Source: Phascolarctobacterium sp. (GTDB taxonomy: Bacteria; Bacillota; Negativicutes; Acidaminococcales; Acidaminococcaceae). Taken from it: a DNA stretch of 57,900 bases. The DNA is taken from positions 1 to 57,900 of the forward strand of contig JAJQDY010000050.1 in assembly GCA_021201965.1 (NCBI GenBank). The letters are read 5' to 3'. Position numbers and translations under genes: made by a program. Numbering within the stretch: the first letter of the stretch is position 1; each line of letters begins with the position of its first letter. The notes beneath the pieces are model-generated. The model was not told the origin of the DNA, searched no databases, and was given only the letters and a program-made list of their open reading frames with translations. Shown here piece by piece: positions 54,294 through 57,900 of the stretch.

Positions 54294-55849
54294 ACCAGAT
54301 TGAAAAAAACAGCCTGCTCATTATAGCAGGCGTAGCCATCGTTACAATGTTTTTCGGACTGAGCGCCGTACCGCTTTCAGATCCGGATGAGCCGGCATAT
54401 GCTGAAACGGCACGGGAGATGATCGCAACCGGAGATTATGTGTCTCCCCGCATCTTTGGCGATTTCTGGTACGACAAACCGCCTGTTTTCTACTGGCTGG
54501 TGGCACTTTCGTTTAAGGTTTTCGGGGATGGGGAATTTGCCGCAAGGTTTCCTGCGGCACTAATGTCTGCGCTTACGGCGGTTTTGCTCTATGTTTCGAT
54601 AACCAAAATCTTTAACGAGCGGGCGGGATTCTGGTCGGCTCTTGTTTTCGGCAGCTGTGGCATGATTTTTATACTGGGGAAAGCCGCAGTTACGGATACG
54701 ACGCTTATGTTTTTTACGACCGCGGCATTGCTCTTTTTCCTGCACCGATACTACTGGATGATGTACGTATTTATGGCGCTTGCCGTTATGACTAAGGGGG
54801 CCATAGGGATTATGTTCCCCATGGGCGTAATTTGCTTCTATATCCTCTTTACAGGGCGGTTTTCCGAAATAAGGAGGATGCATATCATAAGGGGACTTAT
54901 ATTGTTTTCCGCCCTTTCATGTATCTGGTACTACACAATGTACCATGTCCACGGTCCTGATTTTATAAGGACTTTCCTTGGGTTCCATAACCTGATGCGC
55001 TTTCTGGAAGCGGAGCATCCAGGCAGGACGAGTTTTTTCTATTACATCCCGGTCATCATCATAGGACTTTTCCCTTGGACAGGCCTTTTCCTTCAGTCCA
55101 TAATGGCGTCCGTGAACGACAGCCGCATTGATGAGATGAGGAAACTCCTTTTATTCCATGTATGGTGGCTTTTGGTGCTTATTTTCTTTACTGTCTGCAA
55201 AACGAAGCTGGTTTCGTATATTCTTCCGCTCTTCCCGGCCATTGCGGTAATAATAGGCTGGTATATTTCATACATGATCCAGAAATCCCGTGCAAGGGAT
55301 ACCTTTAACAGCTGGGCTTTCGGCAGTGCATTAATGTATATTTTCATAGCTGCGGGCTGGATGGTAGTGGCGAGGCGCCTTCCGGAAGCGGAATTTTCAG
55401 GAGTAGTCCTAGGGGTCCTGACGCTTCTTTTGGGATTTGTGGCGGCCCTGATGCTTGTTTACTATAAGGACATTGTACTTGCCGCATGGCTTCATGTACT
55501 GACAGGCGTAGTCACTATGTGTGTCATATTTACATTTGTTCTTCCCACGGTTGCGGACCGCTTCAGCGTGAAAACCATAAGCGTGATCTACAGAGATAAC
55601 TGCGATCTTACGCAGGATATTTACGTGGACCGTTTTCTGAGGCCAGGCTTTATGTATTATGCGGAAACGCCAGGTATTGACCTTGAACCGAAATCATCCG
55701 ATTTTAGCAATGCCCTGAAACATGAAAAGGAAAAATACTTTCTGGTACGTGGGATAGAATACAGGCGCTTTTTAAAACAGCATACGGAGGAATCGCCACT
55801 GGAAGAACTGGCGGTAATAGGCGATATTTACCTGCTGGAGCAGAAATGA
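54290..55849 (+). CDS. ArnT/PMT-like lipid-linked sugar glycosyltransferase
   Basis: A 519-residue inner-membrane protein with about 11-13 hydrophobic segments, of the GT-C/GT83 type. The periplasmic motif SDPDEPAYAETAREM (from about residue 31) carries the acidic residues typical of undecaprenyl-phosphate-sugar transferases that modify lipid A or other glycans. A soluble C-terminal part begins near 430. Its ATG overlaps the original epimerase stop (ATGA), so the two once formed a coupled pair. The lipid acceptor and sugar cannot be told from sequence. Confidence 0.87.
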   Translation: MNQIEKNSLLIIAGVAIVTMFFGLSAVPLSDPDEPAYAETAREMIATGDYVSPRIFGDFWYDKPPVFYWLVALSFKVFGDGEFAARFPAALMSALTAVLLYVSITKIFNERAGFWSALVFGSCGMIFILGKAAVTDTTLMFFTTAALLFFLHRYYWMMYVFMALAVMTKGAIGIMFPMGVICFYILFTGRFSEIRRMHIIRGLILFSALSCIWYYTMYHVHGPDFIRTFLGFHNLMRFLEAEHPGRTSFFYYIPVIIIGLFPWTGLFLQSIMASVNDSRIDEMRKLLLFHVWWLLVLIFFTVCKTKLVSYILPLFPAIAVIIGWYISYMIQKSRARDTFNSWAFGSALMYIFIAAGWMVVARRLPEAEFSGVVLGVLTLLLGFVAALMLVYYKDIVLAAWLHVLTGVVTMCVIFTFVLPTVADRFSVKTISVIYRDNCDLTQDIYVDRFLRPGFMYYAETPGIDLEPKSSDFSNALKHEKEKYFLVRGIEYRRFLKQHTEESPLEELAVIGDIYLLEQK

Positions 55850-55935
55850 ACCCTTCCGGAAACGTGATTTCGTCTTAAATTGTAGCTGGAAAAATGTGTA
55901 GGTATTACGATATACGCCAGACTTTAAAGGCATGA

Positions 55936-55968
55936 AAAACCCTCAGGATACTTTATCCTGAGGGTTTT
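55936..55968. terminator. Two-way terminator between the glycosyltransferase and ilvD
   Basis: AAAACCCTCAGGATA (55936-55950) pairs perfectly with TATCCTGAGGGTTTT (55954-55968), three-base loop. It works in both directions for these convergent genes. The bases 55850-55935 hold nothing else recognised. Confidence 0.93.
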
Positions 55969-55987
55969 AAAATTTAAGGTATGTATG

Positions 55988-57658
55988 CTATTTGGGAACC
56001 TTTAAAACAGCCCCAGTTGCGGCGGATGTCACAAGTGCCGCATAACGGGCAAGATAGCCGCTTTTTACCTTGGGTGCGGGGCATTTCCAGCTGGCCCTGC
56101 GTTTTGCAAGTTCCGTGGCGGAGACTTTTACGTTAAGCTTCCTTTTCGGGATATCAATTTCTATTATATCCCCGTCCTCTATGAGAGCGATGTTGCCGCC
56201 TTCACGGGCTTCAGGGGATATGTGGCCTATGCAGGCGCCCCGAGTGGCGCCTGAAAAACGTCCGTCGGTTAAAAGGGCGATATCTTTGTCAAGGCCCATG
56301 CCTGCGAGAACGGAAGTTGGGTTAAGCATTTCACGCATTCCAGGGCCGCCTTTGGGCCCTTCGTAGCGAATGACTACAACGTCACCTTTTTTTATCTTCC
56401 TGCCGCAGATAGCCTTTATGGCTTCGTCCTCTGAGTTAAATACTTTTGCCGGACCACTGTGGGTGAGCATTTCATCTGCCACGGCGCTCTCCTTGACTAC
56501 ACTGCACTCTGGGGCAATGTTGCCTTTGAGTACTGCAATACCGCCGCTCTTCCTGTAGGGCTTTTCCACGCTGCGGATGACATCGGGTCTTAAGATTCTA
56601 GCATCTTTTATGGTAGTGCCGATGGTTTTTCCGGTAACGGTCCTGCAGGATTTAATTATAAGTCCCAGTTTGTCCAGTTCGTGCATGACGGCACTGATGC
56701 CGCCGGCTTCGTTTAAATCTATCATATGATGGCTTCCGCCTGGGGAAAGCTTCGTAAGATACGGGGTCTTCTTGCTGATCCTGCCAAAAAGCTCAAGTGG
56801 CAGGCTGATTCCTGCTTCGTGGGCAATGGCGGGGAGGTGAAGGGCGGTATTTGATGAGCCGCCTATGGCCATATCCACTGTAATTGCGTTTTTAAAGGCG
56901 TTCATTGTCATAATATCCCTGGGGCGCACATTCTTTTCAATAAGGGCAATCACCGCAGCACCAGCTCGTTTGGCAAGGGCGATACGGGCACCGTTATAGG
57001 CGGCGGGGATGGTTCCGTTCCCCGGAAGTCCAATGCCGAGTGCTTCCGTCAGGCAATTCATGGAATTTGCCGTAAAAAGTCCGGCGCAGCTGCCGCAGCC
57101 TGGGCAGGCAGCGTGTTCCATTTCATTCAGTTCTTCCTTAGTAATCTGGCCGGATTCATATCGTCCTGCAGCCTCAAACATGGTCGAAACGCTCATGTCC
57201 TTACCATTAAGGCGTCCTGGGAGCATGGGGCCTCCGCTTACGGCTACGGCTGGGATGTTTAGACGTGCTGCCGCCATGAGCATGCCAGGAACTATTTTAT
57301 CGCAGTTGTGGATGAGCACCAGACCGTCAAAGGCATGGCCGTTGGCCATGGCTTCAATGCTGTCGGCTATTAATTCCCTGCTTGCCAATGGGTATTTCAT
57401 GCCGTTGTGGCCCATGGCGATGCCGTCGCAGATACCGATAGCGGGAAACTCGACGGGCGTTCCTCCTGCCTCAAGAATGCCGTATTTCACTGCTTCGGTG
57501 ATAGTATCAAGGTGCATGTGTCCTGGAATTATTTCATTCTGGGCGTTGCAGATACCGATAAGCGGTTTCTTAAGTTCCTCCTCAGTGTAACCCATGGCAT
57601 AGAAAAGTGATCTGTGAGCTGCACGGATAGAACCTTTTTTTACTTCTGTACTGCGCAT
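55988..57658 (-). CDS. ilvD: Dihydroxy-acid dehydratase
   Basis: Third enzyme of branched-chain amino-acid synthesis, converting dihydroxy acids to 2-keto acids with an Fe-S cluster. The 556 residues are full length. Likely cluster ligands are Cys37 (GICNAQNE), Cys119 (HNCDKIVPG) and Cys191 ([16 protein letters not shown]). GGRFSGA-like [16 protein letters not shown] and GGPGMREML are also present. A GAGG site precedes the ATG. Other ilv genes are not in the window. Confidence 0.97.
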   Translation of the reverse strand: MRSTEVKKGSIRAAHRSLFYAMGYTEEELKKPLIGICNAQNEIIPGHMHLDTITEAVKYGILEAGGTPVEFPAIGICDGIAMGHNGMKYPLASRELIADSIEAMANGHAFDGLVLIHNCDKIVPGMLMAAARLNIPAVAVSGGPMLPGRLNGKDMSVSTMFEAAGRYESGQITKEELNEMEHAACPGCGSCAGLFTANSMNCLTEALGIGLPGNGTIPAAYNGARIALAKRAGAAVIALIEKNVRPRDIMTMNAFKNAITVDMAIGGSSNTALHLPAIAHEAGISLPLELFGRISKKTPYLTKLSPGGSHHMIDLNEAGGISAVMHELDKLGLIIKSCRTVTGKTIGTTIKDARILRPDVIRSVEKPYRKSGGIAVLKGNIAPECSVVKESAVADEMLTHSGPAKVFNSEDEAIKAICGRKIKKGDVVVIRYEGPKGGPGMREMLNPTSVLAGMGLDKDIALLTDGRFSGATRGACIGHISPEAREGGNIALIEDGDIIEIDIPKRKLNVKVSATELAKRRASWKCPAPKVKSGYLARYAALVTSAATGAVLKVPK

Positions 57659-57714
57659 ATGTTGAACCTCTTTCCCTATGATTATTTCCCATACAAGATA
57701 ATGGTAATAAAGAA

Positions 57715-57743
57715 ATTTTACATTCCTTTGGTGAATTTGTCAA
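57715..57743 (-). promoter_or_regulatory. Promoter of ilvD
   Basis: On the minus strand, a perfect TTGACA (57743-57738), a 17-base spacer and TAAAAT (57720-57715), 57 bases before the ilvD start. The end of the IS30 element lies 7 bases upstream of the -35, so any operator that stood further upstream has been displaced. Confidence 0.8.
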
Positions 57744-57750
57744 TTGGCCG

Positions 57751-57900
57751 ATTGTAAAATGAAGTTGAACAGTTAAAAAAACCATAGCGATTGAATCCGT
57801 GGTAGAATAGAGTTCACACGCAAAACACTATCGAGGAGGACAATTACTATGGACTACCCACATTCTATCACAGATGCGGAGAAGCGCAAGAATGGAAAAC
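57751..57900 (+). mobile_element. Left end of an IS30-like insertion sequence (partial)
   Basis: The terminal repeat begins at 57751 (ATTGTAAAATGAAG...) and matches the reverse complement of 24-44 at 16 of 21 positions, with the core AAGTTGAACA. The transposase gene starts 98 bases inside. The element runs off the right edge. It has the same orientation as the copy whose right end opens the window. Confidence 0.6.
57849..57900 (+). CDS. IS30-family transposase, N-terminal fragment
   Basis: The ATG follows GAGGAGGAC (57833-57841). The 17 visible residues, MDYPHSITDAEKRKNGK, resemble the start of IS30-family transposases, in which a Lys-rich GKHL segment leads into the helix-turn-helix domain. 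Only the first codons are inside the window, so the family is probable rather than certain. Confidence 0.55.
   Translation, partial: MDYPHSITDAEKRKNGK

Noticed and set aside
1-57900. tRNA, rRNA or tmRNA genes, CRISPR arrays, prophage, toxin-antitoxin or defence systems
   Set aside because: None was recognised on either strand by reading; a tRNAscan-SE and defence-system profile search would be decisive.

Overview
The window is a dense, mostly + strand stretch of chromosome from a diderm Firmicute. The best guess is the class Negativicutes (for example an Acidaminococcus/Phascolarctobacterium-like gut bacterium). The Firmicutes signs are PrkC/Stp/RsgA/Rpe, RecA-RecX-RNase Y, RNase HIII and a Bacillus-type LexA box. 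The outer-membrane signs are an autotransporter, an RND efflux pump and an ArnT-like glycosyltransferase. The taxon is inferred from gene content only. No tRNA, rRNA, CRISPR array or phage region was seen.

Layout. 1-44 is the right end of an IS30-like element, and 57751-57900 is the left end of a second copy in the same orientation, so the window lies between two insertion sequences and may be a contig broken at repeats. 219-3272 is an autotransporter adhesin with five in-frame stop codons. 3421-14550 is a housekeeping run: priA, def, fmt, a DUF116 gene, rsmB, a split rlmN, stp, prkC, rsgA, rpe. 14547-18216 is a riboflavin operon (ribD, ribE, ribBA, ribH) behind a strong promoter and an FMN riboswitch. 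Then come hslO, recA (consensus promoter with an embedded SOS box), recX, and rny with a roughly 250-nt leader and no normal start codon. 22790-34061 holds a zinc-ribbon protein, rpmB (-), recG, a TVP38-family gene, miaB, mutS, mutL, an RsmJ-like methyltransferase, miaA and hfq.

34089-43961 carries xerD, a divergent polysaccharide deacetylase, a class III aminotransferase, an SRPBCC protein, htpX, a broken M42 peptidase, ndk, a PduO-type cobalamin adenosyltransferase, a small acidic gene (-) and PEP synthase. 44168-48669 is an RND pump (adaptor plus permease, no outer-membrane factor) behind a promoter overlapped by an 18-bp dyad. 48681-51520 is larB, larC and rnhC. 51530-55849 is a four-gene envelope glycolipid cluster (YdjC/ChbG-like, YbhN-like flippase, SDR epimerase, ArnT-like transferase), with the first and third genes broken. 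ilvD (-) closes the window, its promoter ending 7 bp from the second IS30 end.

The most notable pattern is gene decay. Five of about 47 genes are interrupted (autotransporter, rlmN, M42 peptidase, chbG-like, epimerase). Three carry nonsense substitutions, which are hard to blame on homopolymer sequencing error. The other notable points are the rny start codon, the recA SOS promoter, the dyad before the efflux pump and the flanking IS30 ends. I did not find a convincing new biological system, and say so plainly.
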